DNA from: Frigoriflavimonas asaccharolytica
GTDB taxonomy: Bacteria > Bacteroidota > Bacteroidia > Flavobacteriales > Weeksellaceae
Direction of reading: 5' to 3'
NCBI RefSeq assembly: GCF_013294015.1
Contig: NZ_JABSNO010000017.1
Span: 1-64,000 of the forward strand
DNA length: 64,000 nucleotides
A program made the position numbers and the translations under genes. Positions 8,550 through 20,800 of the stretch are shown here, one piece after another (within the stretch, counting starts at the first letter, position 1; the number at the start of each line of letters is the position of its first letter). The notes beneath the pieces were generated by a model. It was not told where the DNA came from. It did not search any database and saw nothing but the letters and a program-made list of their open reading frames with translations.

Positions 8550-11500
8550 TTAATTATGATCTTCGAATTCTTTTTTAGAACCTACGATTACGTTTTGGTA
8601 GTCTTTCAAACCTGTACCTGCAGGAATTCTATGACCAACGATTACGTTTTCTTTCAAGCCTAAAAGATAATCTACTTTACCTGCAACTGCTGCTTCGTTC
8701 AATACTTTGGTAGTTTCCTGGAAAGATGCTGCAGACATGAAAGATTTGGTTTGCAATGCTGCTCTCGTAATACCTTGTAATACTGGTGTTGCGGTTGCTG
8801 GCAATGCTTCTCTTACTTCCACTAAAGCTTCATCTTCACGTTTCAGTTTAGAGTTTTCATCTCTCAATTCTCTTGCAGTAATCATTTGTCCTTCTTTCAA
8901 TTCTTTAGAATCTCCAGCTGCGGTTACTACTTTCATACCGAAAATACGGTTGTTTTCTACTAAGAAATCCATTTTATGTTCCAAAGCATTTTCTAGGAAT
9001 TGAGTATCTCCTCCATCTACGATGGTTACTTTCGTCATCATTTGTCTTACAATGATTTCAAAATGTTTGTCGTCAATTTTTACACCTTGCAAACGATATA
9101 CTTCTTGTATTTCATTTACTAAGTATTCCTGTACTTCTGTAGGTCCTTTAATTTTCAAGATATCGTCTGGTGTTACAGAACCATCTGATAATGGCGATCC
9201 TGCTCTCACAAAGTCATTTTCTTGTACTAAAATCTGGTTAGATAATTTAACTAAATAAATTTTACGTTCACCAGTTTTTGCTTCTACTATTAGTTCTCGG
9301 TTTCCTCTTTTTATTTTTCCGTAAGAAACTACACCATCAATCTCGGTAACAACCGCTGGATTAGAAGGGTTTCTTGCTTCAAATAATTCCGTTACACGTG
9401 GAAGTCCACCGGTAATATCTCCTGTTTTTGCAGATTTACGAGGGATTTTAATCATGACTTTACCAGACTTGATTTTTTCTCCATCGTTTACCATAAGGTG
9501 GGCTCCAACTGGAAGGTTATATGCTTTGATTTCTTCTCCTTTAGCATCCATTACTTTCAACGTAGGAACGGCTTTCTTGTTACGAGATTCAGAAATTACT
9601 TTTTCTTCATAACCAGTTTGCTCATCTATTTCTAATTGGAAAGAAATACCTTGTACGATATCTTCATATTCAATTTTACCTGCAGTTTCAGCAATAATTA
9701 CCGCATTATAAGGATCCCATCTTGCGATTTCGTCTCCTTTTTTCACGTGATCGCCTGGTTTCACGGCTAAAATAGAACCGTAAGGTACATTGGCAACCAT
9801 TAATGGTGTTCTCAAATCGTTGTCTGCTACCAAACGGAATTCTGTAGATCTGGAAACTACTACTTCGGCTTTTTTGCCAAATTCGTCTTCAGAAGTTACT
9901 GTTCTTACCTCATCCATTTCTACGATACCATCTCGTCTTGCAACGATGCTTGGATTTACAGAAATATTGGTAGAAACTCCACCTTGGTGGAAGGTTCTTA
10001 AGGTCAACTGTGTTCCTGGTTCACCGATGGATTGTGCAGCGATAACACCTACAGCTTCTCCCATGTGAATTGGTTTTCCAGTTGCTAAGTTTCTTCCGTA
10101 GCATTTTGCACAGATTCCTCTTTGCGTTTCACACGTTAATGGGGAACGAACTTCTAGAGAATCGATACCTGCAGCTTCTACTTGTTTTGCAAGAGTTTCA
10201 TTTATCAGTTGATCTGCTTCAAAAATAAGCTCGTCGGTTTCTGGATGATAAACATCGTGTAATGAAACTCTACCTAAAATTCTTTCAGCTAAAGGTTCTA
10301 CGATTTCATCATTTTTCTTCAAGGCAGTTACTTGTGTACCTCTTAAAGTATTACAATCGTCTTCGGTGATGATTACATCTTGTGCAACATCTACCAATCT
10401 TCTTGTTAAATATCCTGCATCGGCAGTTTTCAAAGCCGTATCTGCAAGACCTTTACGAGCACCGTGAGTAGAAATAAAGTATTCCAAAATAGATAAACCT
10501 TCTTTAAAGTTTGCTACAATTGGATTTTCAATAATTTCTGCACCACCTGCACCAGCTTTTTGAGGTTTTGCCATCAAACCACGCATACCAGAAAGCTGAC
10601 GAATCTGCTCTTTGGAACCACGCGCTCCAGAATCTAGCATCATATATACAGAATTGAACCCACCTTGATCGGTTTTCATTCTATTCATAATCATTTCTGT
10701 AAGACCTGCGTTTGTATTTGTCCAAACATCAATAACTTGGTTGTAACGTTCTGTATCTGTGATTAAACCCATATTATAGTTGGCTTTAATTTCATCTACA
10801 GTTGCTACAGCAGTAACGATCATTCCTTTTTTCTCCTCTGGAATTGCGATATCACCTAAAGAGAACGAAAGTCCACCTTTAAATGCGTTTGAATATCCAA
10901 GATCTTTCAAAGCATCTAAGAAAGTAACAGTGGTTGGGAAATCTGTTTCTGCCAAGATATCTCCAATAATGTTTCTTAAAGATTTTTTGGTCAAAAGTTC
11001 ATTTACATAACCTACACCTTCTGGTACGATTTGATTAAATAAAATTCTACCTAAAGAAGTTTCTACTAATCTTAATACCAATTCTCCATTTTCTTTTACA
11101 GGAACTCTACATCTAACTTTTGCATTTAAGGAAACTTTTCCTTCTGCATAAGCTATTTCTGCTTCTTCTGGAGAATAGAATGCAAGACCTTCACCTAAAA
11201 CTTTCATATCTTCTGTAGAAGATAATTCTTTGGTCATAAAGTAAAGACCCAAAACCATATCCTGAGAAGGTACCGTAATTGGAGATCCGTTTGCAGGATT
11301 CAAAATATTTTGAGAACCTAGCATTAGAAGTTGTGCTTCCAAAATTGCTTCTGGACCTAAAGGTAAATGCACCGCCATTTGATCTCCATCAAAATCCGCA
11401 TTAAATGCAGTGGTAACTAAAGGGTGCAATTGGATTGCCTTACCTTCGATCATTTTTGGTTGGAATGCTTGGATACCTAATCTGTGCAAAGTAGGTGCTC

Positions 11501-12815
11501 TGTTTAATAATACTGGGTGACCTTTCAATACGCCTTCCAAGATATCATAAACTACTGGCTCTTTTCTATCGATAATTCTTTTGGCAGATTTTACCGTTTT
11601 CACGATTCCTCTTTCAATTAATTTACGGATAACGAATGGTTTGTATAATTCTGCAGCCATATCTTTTGGAATTCCACACTCGTGCAATTTCAAGTTTGGA
11701 CCTACAACAATTACCGAACGCGCAGAATAATCTACCCTTTTTCCAAGTAAATTCTGACGGAAACGTCCTTGTTTACCTTTCAAACTATCAGAAAGAGATT
11801 TCAATGGTCTGTTGCTTTCAGATTTTACAGCAGAAGATTTTCTGGTGTTATCTAAAAGTGAATCTACAGATTCTTGAAGCATTCTTTTCTCATTTCTAAG
11901 GATTACTTCTGGTGCTTTTATTTCTAAAAGACGCTTCAAACGATTGTTACGGATGATTACTCTTCTGTATAAATCATTTAAATCTGAAGTTGCAAAACGA
12001 CCTCCATCCAATGGAACCAATGGTCTCAATTCTGGTGGTATAATAGGAAGTACACGTAAAACCATCCATTCTGGTCTGTTGATCATACGTGTGTTTGCAC
12101 CTCTCAATGCTTCTACAACGTTCAATCTTTTTAGTGCTTCTGTTCTTCTTTGCTTAGAACCTTCGTTGTGTGCTTTGTGTCTCAATTCGAAAGAAAGTGC
12201 ATCAAGATCTATTCTTTTCAATAGTTCTTCTACAGCTTCCGCACCCATTTTTGCAATGAATTTATTCGGATCTTGATCATCCAGATATTGATTGTCTGCT
12301 GGCAAAGTTTCTAGTACGTCTAGATATTCCTCTTCTGTAAGGAATTCCATTTTTTCGAAATCTTCTCCATCTGCTTTTTTGGCAATACCTTGTTGGATAA
12401 CTACATATCTTTCATAATAAATGACGATATCTAATTTTTTGGAAGGAAGACCTAGAAGGTAACCGATTTTGTTTGGCAAAGAACGGAAGTACCAGATGTG
12501 CGCTACAGGAACTACCAAATTGATATGCCCAATACGCTCTCTTCTTACTTTTTTCTCCGTAACTTCTACACCACATCTATCGCAAACAATACCTTTGTAG
12601 CGGATTCTTTTGTATTTTCCACAAGCACATTCATAATCCTTCACAGGACCGAATATTTTTTCGCAGAAAAGACCATCACGTTCTGGTTTGTGTGTTCTAT
12701 AATTAATGGTTTCCGGTTTGATAACTTCACCTCTGGATTGTTGTAAAATCCCTTCTGGTGATGCTAAACCGATTGTAATTTTAGTAAAATTACTTGATTT
12801 ATTATTTGTTGACAT
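8550..12815 (-). CDS. rpoC: DNA-directed RNA polymerase subunit beta'
   Basis: A 1421-residue catalytic subunit, the normal length for Bacteroidota. Near residue 62 is the zinc-binding cluster CACGKYKR with DRCGVEV. The catalytic Mg2+ motif [13 protein letters not shown] is near 480. The second zinc site ([13 protein letters not shown]) is near 900, and the trigger-loop/bridge region [17 protein letters not shown] follows near 935. Together with beta it forms the active-site cleft. It starts 88 bases after rpoB and is in the same transcription unit. Nothing is truncated. Confidence 0.99.
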   Translation of the reverse strand: MSTNNKSSNFTKITIGLASPEGILQQSRGEVIKPETINYRTHKPERDGLFCEKIFGPVKDYECACGKYKRIRYKGIVCDRCGVEVTEKKVRRERIGHINLVVPVAHIWYFRSLPNKIGYLLGLPSKKLDIVIYYERYVVIQQGIAKKADGEDFEKMEFLTEEEYLDVLETLPADNQYLDDQDPNKFIAKMGAEAVEELLKRIDLDALSFELRHKAHNEGSKQRRTEALKRLNVVEALRGANTRMINRPEWMVLRVLPIIPPELRPLVPLDGGRFATSDLNDLYRRVIIRNNRLKRLLEIKAPEVILRNEKRMLQESVDSLLDNTRKSSAVKSESNRPLKSLSDSLKGKQGRFRQNLLGKRVDYSARSVIVVGPNLKLHECGIPKDMAAELYKPFVIRKLIERGIVKTVKSAKRIIDRKEPVVYDILEGVLKGHPVLLNRAPTLHRLGIQAFQPKMIEGKAIQLHPLVTTAFNADFDGDQMAVHLPLGPEAILEAQLLMLGSQNILNPANGSPITVPSQDMVLGLYFMTKELSSTEDMKVLGEGLAFYSPEEAEIAYAEGKVSLNAKVRCRVPVKENGELVLRLVETSLGRILFNQIVPEGVGYVNELLTKKSLRNIIGDILAETDFPTTVTFLDALKDLGYSNAFKGGLSFSLGDIAIPEEKKGMIVTAVATVDEIKANYNMGLITDTERYNQVIDVWTNTNAGLTEMIMNRMKTDQGGFNSVYMMLDSGARGSKEQIRQLSGMRGLMAKPQKAGAGGAEIIENPIVANFKEGLSILEYFISTHGARKGLADTALKTADAGYLTRRLVDVAQDVIITEDDCNTLRGTQVTALKKNDEIVEPLAERILGRVSLHDVYHPETDELIFEADQLINETLAKQVEAAGIDSLEVRSPLTCETQRGICAKCYGRNLATGKPIHMGEAVGVIAAQSIGEPGTQLTLRTFHQGGVSTNISVNPSIVARRDGIVEMDEVRTVTSEDEFGKKAEVVVSRSTEFRLVADNDLRTPLMVANVPYGSILAVKPGDHVKKGDEIARWDPYNAVIIAETAGKIEYEDIVQGISFQLEIDEQTGYEEKVISESRNKKAVPTLKVMDAKGEEIKAYNLPVGAHLMVNDGEKIKSGKVMIKIPRKSAKTGDITGGLPRVTELFEARNPSNPAVVTEIDGVVSYGKIKRGNRELIVEAKTGERKIYLVKLSNQILVQENDFVRAGSPLSDGSVTPDDILKIKGPTEVQEYLVNEIQEVYRLQGVKIDDKHFEIIVRQMMTKVTIVDGGDTQFLENALEHKMDFLVENNRIFGMKVVTAAGDSKELKEGQMITARELRDENSKLKREDEALVEVREALPATATPVLQGITRAALQTKSFMSAASFQETTKVLNEAAVAGKVDYLLGLKENVIVGHRIPAGTGLKDYQNVIVGSKKEFEDHN

Positions 12816-12832
12816 TTTATTTTTTTAAAGAT

Positions 12833-12903
12833 TAAAAGAACCAAGAACCAAGAGACAAGAGACAAGAAAAAAATCTTGAATCTTGAATCTATTATCTTGT
12901 ATC
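12833..12903. repeat. Imperfect inverted repeat between rpoB and rpoC
   Basis: The left arm AAGAACCAAGAACCAAGAGA with ACAAGAGACAAGA (12837-12868) and the right arm (from 12875), whose reverse complement reads AAGATACAAGATAATAGATT then CAAGATTCAAGA, pair over about 32 positions around an A7 centre. Each arm is itself a chain of 7-base near-repeats (ACCAAGA, GACAAGA). A hairpin in the rpoB-rpoC transcript is expected. It almost fills the 88-base spacer. Confidence 0.7.
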
Positions 12904-15900
12904 TTATTCCTCAAGTCTGATATCTAAACCTAGACCTTGTAATTCATGAAGTAACACGTTGAAAGATTCTGGAATACCTGGTTCTGGCATTGCTTCCCCT
13001 TTCGCTATTGCTTCGTAGGTTTTTGCTCTACCGATTACATCATCAGATTTAACCGTTAATATTTCTCTCAAAATATTTGAGGCTCCAAATGCTTCTAGTG
13101 CCCAAACTTCCATCTCTCCAAAACGCTGTCCACCAAATTGTGCTTTACCACCAAGAGGTTGTTGCGTAATTAAAGAATATGGTCCTATTGAACGAGCGTG
13201 CATTTTATCATCAACCATGTGTCCTAATTTCAACATATATATGATACCAACTGTTGCTGGTTGTGAGAATCTTTCTCCTGTACCACCATCATAAAGATAG
13301 GTGTGACCAAATTGTGGAAGACCTGCTTGTTCTACATAATCTGAAATTTGATCTAAAGATGCACCATCAAAAATTGGCGTTGCAAATTTTAATCCTAATT
13401 TCTGACCTGCCCAACCAAGAACAGTTTCATAAATCTGACCGATATTCATACGAGAAGGTACTCCAAGTGGATTCAATACGATATCTACTGGTGTTCCATC
13501 TAATAAGAATGGCATATCTTCTTCACGAACGATACGAGAAACGATCCCTTTATTTCCGTGACGACCCGCCATTTTATCTCCAACATTTAATTTACGTTTT
13601 TTTGCAACGTAAACTTTTGCTAGTTTCATGATACCTGCAGGCAATTCATCACCGATAGAAATTGCGAATTTCTCACGATTTTTCACTCCTAAAAGATCAT
13701 TATATTTGATTTTATAGTTGTGAATCAATTGCTTGATTAGTTCGTTTTTATCTGCATCTACGGTCCAGTTTGCACCGTTGATATTCATATATTCTTCGAT
13801 AGAAGTCAAGAGTTTTTGTGTGAATTTCACACCTTTACCGATTACTTCTTCTTCAAGATCATTGCTTACACCTTGGGAAGTTTTACCATTCACAAGAATA
13901 TTCAATTTTTCTATCAAAGTATTTCTGAAATCATCAAATCTACCTTTGAAAGAGTTTTCTACTTCTTCCAATTTCAATTTTTCTTCCGCTCTTTTCTTTT
14001 TATCTTTGATGTTACGAGAGAATAATTTTTTATTAATAACAACACCTCTTAAAGAAGAATCTGCTTTTAATGATGCATCTTTCACATCACCTGCTTTATC
14101 TCCAAAGATGGCTCTTAATAATTTTTCTTCTGGCGTAGGATCTGATTCTCCTTTTGGTGTAATTTTCCCGATTAAGATATCACCAGGTTTTACGTCTGCA
14201 CCAATACGGATCATTCCGTTTTCATCTAAATCTTTTGTAGCTTCTTCGGAAACGTTTGGAATATCAGAAGTTAATTCTTCCATACCCAATTTAGTATCTC
14301 TTACTTCTAGAGAATACTCATCGATATGAATAGAGGTAAACCAGTCTTCGCGAACTACTTTTTCATTAATAACGATTGCATCCTCAAAGTTGTACCCTTT
14401 CCATGGCATAAATGCTACAGTCAAGTTTCTACCTAAAGCCAATTCGCCTTTTTCCGTTGCATAACCGTCACAAAGTACTTGTCCTTTTTCTACAATATCC
14501 CCTACTTTTACGTTTGGTCTTAAAGTAATGGTTGTACCTTGATTGGTTTTACGGAATTTAGTTAATTTATACGTTTTTGTAGCAGAATCAAAACTTACGA
14601 TGTCTTCATCTTCAGTTCTTTCATATTTAATGGTAATGCTGTTTGCATCTACATATTCTACAACACCAGTACCTTCTGCGTTGATTAAAATACGAGAATC
14701 TCTAGCAACTTGCTTTTCTAAACCTGTACCAACAATTGGTGCATCTGGACGTAATAATGGAACTGCTTGACGCATCATGTTGGATCCCATCAAGGCTCTA
14801 TTCGCATCATCATGTTCCAAGAAAGGAATTAATGAAGCCGAAATACCAGAAATTTGGTTTGGTGCAATATCTATTAAATCTACTTGATTTGGCTCTACAA
14901 CAGGATAATCTCCATCTAGACGAGCAATTACTCTATCTGTGGTTATTGTCCCGCTTTCTTCCATTTCAACATTCGCTTGTGCGATTACTTTATCTTCTTC
15001 ATCTTCTGCATTTAAGAAAATAGGAGCTGTTTTTAGATCTACTTTTCCGTTGGTTACTTTTCTATACGGAGTTTCTATAAAACCAAGCGAGTTGATTTTT
15101 GCATACAAACCAAGTGAAGAAATCAATCCAATGTTTGGTCCCTCTGGAGTTTCAATTGGGCAAATTCTACCGTAGTGTGTATGGTGAACATCTCGTACCT
15201 CAAAACCTGCTCTTTCTCTAGATAAACCACCAGGTCCTAGAGCGGAAAGTCTACGCTTGTGCGTAATTTCCGATAGTGGATTGGTTTGATCCATAAATTG
15301 AGACAATTGATTCGTTCCGAAGAAGGAATTAATTACCGAGGTTAATGTTTTTGCGTTTACTAAATCTATCGGAGTAAATATCTCGTTATCTCTAACGTTC
15401 ATTCTCTCTCTAATAGTTCTTGCAATTCTAGAAAGACCTACACCAAATTGACCAGCCAATTGCTCGCCAACAGTTTTGATACGTCTATTAGAAAGGTGAT
15501 CAATATCATCTACCTCTGTTTTAGAATTTGCTAGTTCTATTAAATGTTTCACGATGGAAATCAAATCATCTTTTGTAAGAACTTGAACGTCTTCCGCAAT
15601 ATTTAGATTTAATTTTTTGTTCAATCTATATCTTCCTACTTCACCAAGAGAATATCTTTGCTCAGAGAAAAATAATTTATCGATAATACCTCTTGCCGTT
15701 TCTTCGTCGGGCGGATCTGCATTTCTTAATTGTCTATAGATATATTCTACCGCTTCTTTTTCAGAATTGGTTGGATCTTTTTGTAATGTATTTTGGATGA
15801 TAGAAAACTCATTGTTGTTTTCTTTGTGGATCAAAATAGTTTTCACACCAGAATCGATGATCATATCTACATGCTCTTTATCCAAGATGGTTTCTCTATC

Positions 15901-16740
15901 AAGAATGATTTCATTTCTTTCAATAGAAACTACTTCACCGGTGTCTTCATCTACGAAATCTTCAAACCAAGTATTTAATACTCTAGCTGCAAGAGTTCTA
16001 CCTTCTACTTTTTTAAGAGATGCTTTAGAAACTTTCACTTCTTCTGCAAGATCAAAAATCTGAAGAATTTCTTTATCAGATTCATAACCGATTGCTCTTA
16101 ACAATGTAGTTAGAGGTAATTTTTTCTTTCTATCAATGTATGCGTACATTACATTGTTCATATCTGTAGTAAATTCCATCCAAGATCCTTTGAAAGGGAT
16201 AATTCTAGAATAGTACAATTTACTACCATTTGCGTGGTATGTTTGCCCGAAGAAAACACCAGGTGAACGGTGAAGTTGGGTTACGATTACACGTTCTGCA
16301 CCATTGATGATGAAAGAACCAGATGGCGTCATATAAGGAACAGGTCCTAAATAAACATCTTGAATTACCGTTTGGAATTCTTCGTGTTCTGGATCTGTAC
16401 AATACAGTTTTAATCTTGCTTTCAAAGGTACATTATAGGTAAGACCTCTTTCTACACATTCGTCTATAGAATATCTAGGAGAATCTACCAAATAATCTAA
16501 AAATTCTAAAACAAATTGGTTTCTAGAATCTGAAATTGGGAAATTTTCTTGAAAAGTTTTGTGCAGACCTTCTTTGGTTCTGTCTTCTGGCAAAGTATCT
16601 AATTGAAAGAAATCTCGGAAAGATTGCAATTGTACATCCAAGAAATCTGGAGTATCAATGCGACCTATCGCTGTAGAAAAGTTAATCCTTTCAATAGAAT
16701 TACTTTCTTTAGAAGTTGCGGTTGTTTTTGCTTTACTCAT
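12904..16740 (-). CDS. rpoB: DNA-directed RNA polymerase subunit beta
   Basis: A 1278-residue catalytic subunit of normal Bacteroidota length. Visible landmarks are [16 protein letters not shown] in the N-terminal lobe, the rifampicin-pocket region ([17 protein letters not shown] and [20 protein letters not shown]), [10 protein letters not shown], and the C-terminal [20 protein letters not shown] and [20 protein letters not shown]. The rif-pocket residues QFMDQ, H and R-LSALGPGG look wild-type, predicting ordinary rifampicin contact residues. Unusually, rplL is not next upstream: about 42 kb separates them, and this gene appears to have its own promoter at about 17108. Confidence 0.99.
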   Translation of the reverse strand: MSKAKTTATSKESNSIERINFSTAIGRIDTPDFLDVQLQSFRDFFQLDTLPEDRTKEGLHKTFQENFPISDSRNQFVLEFLDYLVDSPRYSIDECVERGLTYNVPLKARLKLYCTDPEHEEFQTVIQDVYLGPVPYMTPSGSFIINGAERVIVTQLHRSPGVFFGQTYHANGSKLYYSRIIPFKGSWMEFTTDMNNVMYAYIDRKKKLPLTTLLRAIGYESDKEILQIFDLAEEVKVSKASLKKVEGRTLAARVLNTWFEDFVDEDTGEVVSIERNEIILDRETILDKEHVDMIIDSGVKTILIHKENNNEFSIIQNTLQKDPTNSEKEAVEYIYRQLRNADPPDEETARGIIDKLFFSEQRYSLGEVGRYRLNKKLNLNIAEDVQVLTKDDLISIVKHLIELANSKTEVDDIDHLSNRRIKTVGEQLAGQFGVGLSRIARTIRERMNVRDNEIFTPIDLVNAKTLTSVINSFFGTNQLSQFMDQTNPLSEITHKRRLSALGPGGLSRERAGFEVRDVHHTHYGRICPIETPEGPNIGLISSLGLYAKINSLGFIETPYRKVTNGKVDLKTAPIFLNAEDEEDKVIAQANVEMEESGTITTDRVIARLDGDYPVVEPNQVDLIDIAPNQISGISASLIPFLEHDDANRALMGSNMMRQAVPLLRPDAPIVGTGLEKQVARDSRILINAEGTGVVEYVDANSITIKYERTEDEDIVSFDSATKTYKLTKFRKTNQGTTITLRPNVKVGDIVEKGQVLCDGYATEKGELALGRNLTVAFMPWKGYNFEDAIVINEKVVREDWFTSIHIDEYSLEVRDTKLGMEELTSDIPNVSEEATKDLDENGMIRIGADVKPGDILIGKITPKGESDPTPEEKLLRAIFGDKAGDVKDASLKADSSLRGVVINKKLFSRNIKDKKKRAEEKLKLEEVENSFKGRFDDFRNTLIEKLNILVNGKTSQGVSNDLEEEVIGKGVKFTQKLLTSIEEYMNINGANWTVDADKNELIKQLIHNYKIKYNDLLGVKNREKFAISIGDELPAGIMKLAKVYVAKKRKLNVGDKMAGRHGNKGIVSRIVREEDMPFLLDGTPVDIVLNPLGVPSRMNIGQIYETVLGWAGQKLGLKFATPIFDGASLDQISDYVEQAGLPQFGHTYLYDGGTGERFSQPATVGIIYMLKLGHMVDDKMHARSIGPYSLITQQPLGGKAQFGGQRFGEMEVWALEAFGASNILREILTVKSDDVIGRAKTYEAIAKGEAMPEPGIPESFNVLLHELQGLGLDIRLEE

Positions 16741-17101
16741 AGTGAGGTAATTAAGAACAATTTTTGGGTTAAAAAATATTTTGATTTAAAAAAATACGGG
16801 AAAATAGACGGATAGATGAGAGACGGATAGATGAGAGACATTGAAACAGTATTTTTGAGATTTTGAAGGTGTTTGAAGCCAACCTCAATTCGTTTATTTG
16901 TCTATTATCTATTATCTTTATGTCTATTATCTAAAGACCTCACTGCAACACCGGTATATCTTTTCACGGAGTAGTGCAAAATATTTATCCTGAAGGAAGA
17001 GAATTTCAAAGGAATCATCAATATACAGCAAAACCCTTTTAAACAAATAAAAGAGTAAATGATTGATTATCAATAATTAATATGTAAAACGGCTTCAAAC
17101 A
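16741..17101 (-). other. Long putative rpoB leader
   Basis: If transcription starts just after the -7 site at 17108-17115, rpoB has a leader of about 360 bases. It contains the inverted repeat at 16801-16942 and otherwise AT-rich sequence without a reading frame that I can support. No known riboswitch or ribosomal-protein leader motif was recognised. Confidence 0.4.
16801..16942. repeat. Inverted repeat of TAGATnAnAGAC units upstream of rpoB
   Basis: The left arm has two direct copies of GACGGATAGATGAGA (from 16807 and 16823). The right arm (16894-16942) reads GTCTATTATCTATTATC then GTCTATTATCTAAAGAC, the complement of TAGATAATAGAC units. The two arms can pair across about 50 bases. Confidence 0.65.
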
Positions 17102-17115
17102 GGACTGCAAAAATA
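17102..17115 (-). promoter_or_regulatory. Putative rpoB promoter (-7 element)
   Basis: On the minus strand TATTTTTG (17115-17108) matches the Bacteroidota TAnnTTTG -7 element and is followed by CAGTCC. The 11-mer TTTTGCAGTCC is identical at the rplK promoter (61401-61408 and the bases after it). The -33 region is only weakly TTG-like. It lies immediately downstream of the module 9 terminator. Confidence 0.5.
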
Positions 17116-17135
17116 CAAAAATTAACTTAAATAAA

Positions 17136-17164
17136 AGAAAAAAAGTCACAATAATTTGTGACTT
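17136..17164 (-). terminator. Terminator of module 9
   Basis: AAGTCACA and TGTGACTT form a perfect 8-bp stem (17143-17150 with 17157-17164), followed on the minus strand by a run of seven T. It isolates the array from rpoB. Confidence 0.85.
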
Positions 17165-17190
17165 TTAAAAAATTTAATAAAAGTATAGTG

Positions 17191-17751
17191 CTATGGTTTC
17201 CAGAAAGACCATTTGCTACCATTGTAAACTGCCAAACGTTTTGCGCCCGCTTTGTTTACATAAACCATCATTCCTGGGGATGGACTTAAGATATTTTGCA
17301 CATCTTCTACCATCGGCAATATCATCGCTTTGGTGGTAGATTCTAGTATCAAAACACCATCTGCAGAACTGCTAGTTGCACCAATAATGGCTTTTGCAGT
17401 TGCACTTTCTGTGGTAGAAGCTGGCTGTTCTGTTGCAAAATTGGCTAAAACTGTGCTGCTGTTTAAATTCGCATTTTGACCACTTAAATCTACCCATCCT
17501 TTTACAGTTCCAGCGTAATATTTTACTCTAGAAGTTAAAGGTGTGCTTGCATCTAAAAGTATTGTACCTTCTGTAGGTGCTGTTGGTATTGTTCTCACAT
17601 AAGGCAAAATAATTCCTTTATTTTGTCCTGTTGCAAAATCTAATAACACAGAAGTATTTATATTTGTAGATCCAGTTGCTCCACCAATTACAACTTGTGC
17701 ATTTGCGCCGCTTATTATTGCTAAAAATAGTGTTGCTATTATTTTTTTCAT
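17191..17751 (-). CDS. Small two-repeat secreted protein, module 9 (S9)
   Basis: A 186-residue secreted protein. Residues 1-19 (MKKIIATLFLAIISGANAQ) are a signal peptide. It holds two copies of one beta-rich unit: residues 34-90 (LLDFATGQNKGIILPYVR to WVDLS) and 132-186 (LILESTTKAMILPMV, then GMMVY, then WSFWKP). The second unit resembles the tail of the large partner encoded 76 bases upstream. It belongs to subtype A with S1, S2 and S6, which start with the same signal peptide. No enzymatic motif is present. A structural or capping role for the large protein is inference. It is the last gene of the array before rpoB. Confidence 0.75.
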   Translation of the reverse strand: MKKIIATLFLAIISGANAQVVIGGATGSTNINTSVLLDFATGQNKGIILPYVRTIPTAPTEGTILLDASTPLTSRVKYYAGTVKGWVDLSGQNANLNSSTVLANFATEQPASTTESATAKAIIGATSSSADGVLILESTTKAMILPMVEDVQNILSPSPGMMVYVNKAGAKRLAVYNGSKWSFWKP

Positions 17752-17784
17752 TTCGTTTAGTTTAAAAATTTATTTAGTAAAATA

Positions 17785-17812
17785 GGGAGGTAATTTTTGC
17801 AAATACTTCCCC
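17785..17812 (-). promoter_or_regulatory. Intercistronic hairpin L9-S9
   Basis: GGGAGGTA (17785-17792) pairs with TACTTCCC (17804-17811) with one mismatch. It ends 34 bases before the S9 start, the same place as in modules 1 and 2. Confidence 0.5.
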
Positions 17813-17827
17813 ATCATACTGTAATTA

Positions 17828-20800
17828 TTATGGACAAGTTGGCGTTACGAAACAACTCCAATCGCTGCCATCATATAATTTAAGACATTTGGCTACGGTA
17901 TCATATACCATCATTCCATCTTGTGGCAGTAAAATATTTGTAATTTCAGTAGTTGTTGCTCTGGTAATTACAAAACCTTTGGTATTAGATTCTAAAACCG
18001 TGTGTGCTGATTTTCTTATCATTGGCCAATTGCCATTTTCTTCGCCAGCTCTTTTTAATAAAGTGATCCCGTGATTGGTTTCTTCTCCTGCGGTTGTAGT
18101 ATTGGGATCATTGTAACAAACGCAATTATTAACTGCGGTATCGGCAGATGTACCAACTCCTTGTCCGGTGGTATTGCTGTATCCTGCAGGCAGAGTGGAG
18201 AATTGCGGTAAACCTACTGCATTTACGCACGTTACACCGGCACAAAGATTAAGCAAAACAGATGTATTGTAAGTTCCACTGGTTGGTGGTGTTGCAGGTG
18301 TAGTTCCGTTTCCACCTTCCAAAGATGGACCCCCAGTTACCAATTGAGAATAGCTAATGGTGGCGCTGCCTTCTTCTGCATCCGGACATCCATCATTATC
18401 AGAATCTAAATCTAAATAATTGGGAATGCCATCTCCATCGGTATCTCTATTGTTACAAACGGTTATGGTGTTTTGTTCAATAGAAATTAAACCTCTATTT
18501 CCACCATTTGTTGCTCCTGCTCCAGCTACATCTGAAAATGCAGTGTAATCCCAAGTGTAAGTGCTGCCATAATTGGAAGCAAATGGCAATGTTCTACCAG
18601 CATTTGCGGGATTAACATTCGTTTGCAATTGCAAGTTGGCATAATATCCATTATCGTACTGTCCTGCTCCACCGCCACTAACTGCTGTTAAATTAAATCT
18701 TGAAAATAAAGGCAGTTGATCTATGTTTTGATAAGTTTTAGAACCTGTAAGTACTGGTAAATTACCAATGGTGGTGCTAAAATTTCCTAGTCTTACTATT
18801 TTTCCTGTACTGATGAAATACCTAAACAAATCATCTATACTTGGAGAAGGACCAGCAGATCCATCTTCAATACCTTGGTTATCTGTTGGTAAACCTGTGT
18901 ATAATGAGGTTGTATTTGGCAAGATGGCGAAATTAGTTCCATCAATGGTAAAGTTTTCCCAAGTATGATCTTGAGAATTCACAATGTTGCTAAAATCGGT
19001 GTAGCTAAAAGGTACATTAAAACTGTTTCCTATAGAAGGAACGGCTGCACCACTTGTTAAACTATAAACCAAATTAAAATTGCCGCCATTGGCTCCAAAA
19101 GTTGCTCCACTCAAAGTAGTATTTAAATTTAAAGTATAAACTGATGTGGTTTCGCAAAAGCCTTCTGCAGTATCTATAATTCCATCATTATCATCATCAA
19201 TATCATCTTCATCAGAAAGACCGTCATTGTCTCTATCTTTTGCTACGACGATGGTTACCGAAGTAGTATCTAATTCTGTAATAGTAATTTTTACTGTTGC
19301 GGTAGAAGAATTACCATCAGCATCTTGCGCGATATACGTAAACTCATCGGTTCCTAAATAGTTGTTATTTGGCGTATAAGTAAAAGTATTATTGGTGTTT
19401 TTTACTACTGTTCCATTGCTTGGTTGGGTGAAATTTCCTATTAGCAAAGCCAAACCTGCCGCTTGGGTATCATTAGTTAAAACATTTAATGCTCTGGCAA
19501 TATTTTTACCAACAGTGTAATTATCACTTCTTGCTGCAACCGCTGCATCTTCAAAACCAGAAAGTGCACTAAAAGCACCACCTGAACCCGCATAAGAAAT
19601 CATTGAGACTTGAACAGGAGCTGTAGCTTCTAAAACGTAGTTAGTACTTACAGATAAAGGGATATTCATTGCAGAATTTCCTGGTAAATTTGGTACTGTG
19701 GTAGCTGTGGCGGTATTAATGGGAATATTAGTAGTAGTGCCATTTGAATTTAAACGTGTTAATACAAGCGTTGATAAGGCATTTGTTTTCATAACTACTC
19801 TTGCAACTGGACCAGTTGCTGCACTCTGAAATCTTATGATACCAGAACCATCATCTCTAATGGGAGCAATTAAGGCAACACCTGTTTCTCCTAAATTGGA
19901 ACCAGAAGTTTGATACAAGTAAACCGGTTCCGTACTTGTAATGCTATGTGCTAAACCTGCACTTCCTGGTAGTGCAATTTCATGTACTTCACCTGCATTT
20001 TTTGTAGCTACTACTGTTCCGTTATGGGTGATTACCGTGTTTGGTTTTGTCGCTATAATTCGAATTCTTTCATTGGTGCTGGTTGCTTTTACTACAGCAT
20101 AAGTTGATCCAATTCTGTGAGTGGGAACTCCTTGATCATATCCATTGTCACCTGCACTTGGCAATGTCACACCAAAAGTACCAGAAGTGAAAGAAATGGG
20201 TTTTGAACTTACTACATGAGCTCCCGAGATGCTCGTTAAAGAAGTAGTAGTTGCAGGTGCACGTACAATATAAGTTTGCCCCGCATTGAGTACAACAGTT
20301 ATAGTTTGTAACAAAGTACCTTTAAATGTCCAAGTTGCACCAGTAGGAACATCAAAAGTTACGGTGGTGTTATCTTGCACAGCCATTACAGAAATAAAAT
20401 CCCCTGTCATATTTGCATCACCAAATAATCGAGTTGCACCAGCCATGCTCCCTGCATAAAAATCATTACCTAAGGCGGCTTGACCTTTAGAAACTAATAA
20501 AGATTGCCAAGCAGCAACATCCTGTGCAACTTGTACCTGCACATCAACATTGGTTACTATTTTCATTCCTTTATTCTCTACAGTATTGTAAAGATGCGAA
20601 ATACCGTGATCTGGTCCTTCTAAGGGATTATTTGTAGTACAATTATCCATTCTAAAGGTAAAAGGAACATTTTTGCTAATCGTAAAGGGTACATCTGCGG
20701 TGGTGAATCCAGGAAAACTTATGATACCAGTAGCGCCTGCAGGATTATTGGTTGAAATGACCATATTTATTCTTGAACCAGCATCTTGCCCACCAGTTTG

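Noticed and set aside
12833-12903. CRISPR-like short repeats (ACCAAGA/GACAAGA)
   Set aside because: Units are 7 bases without spacers; the arrangement is a hairpin, not an array.
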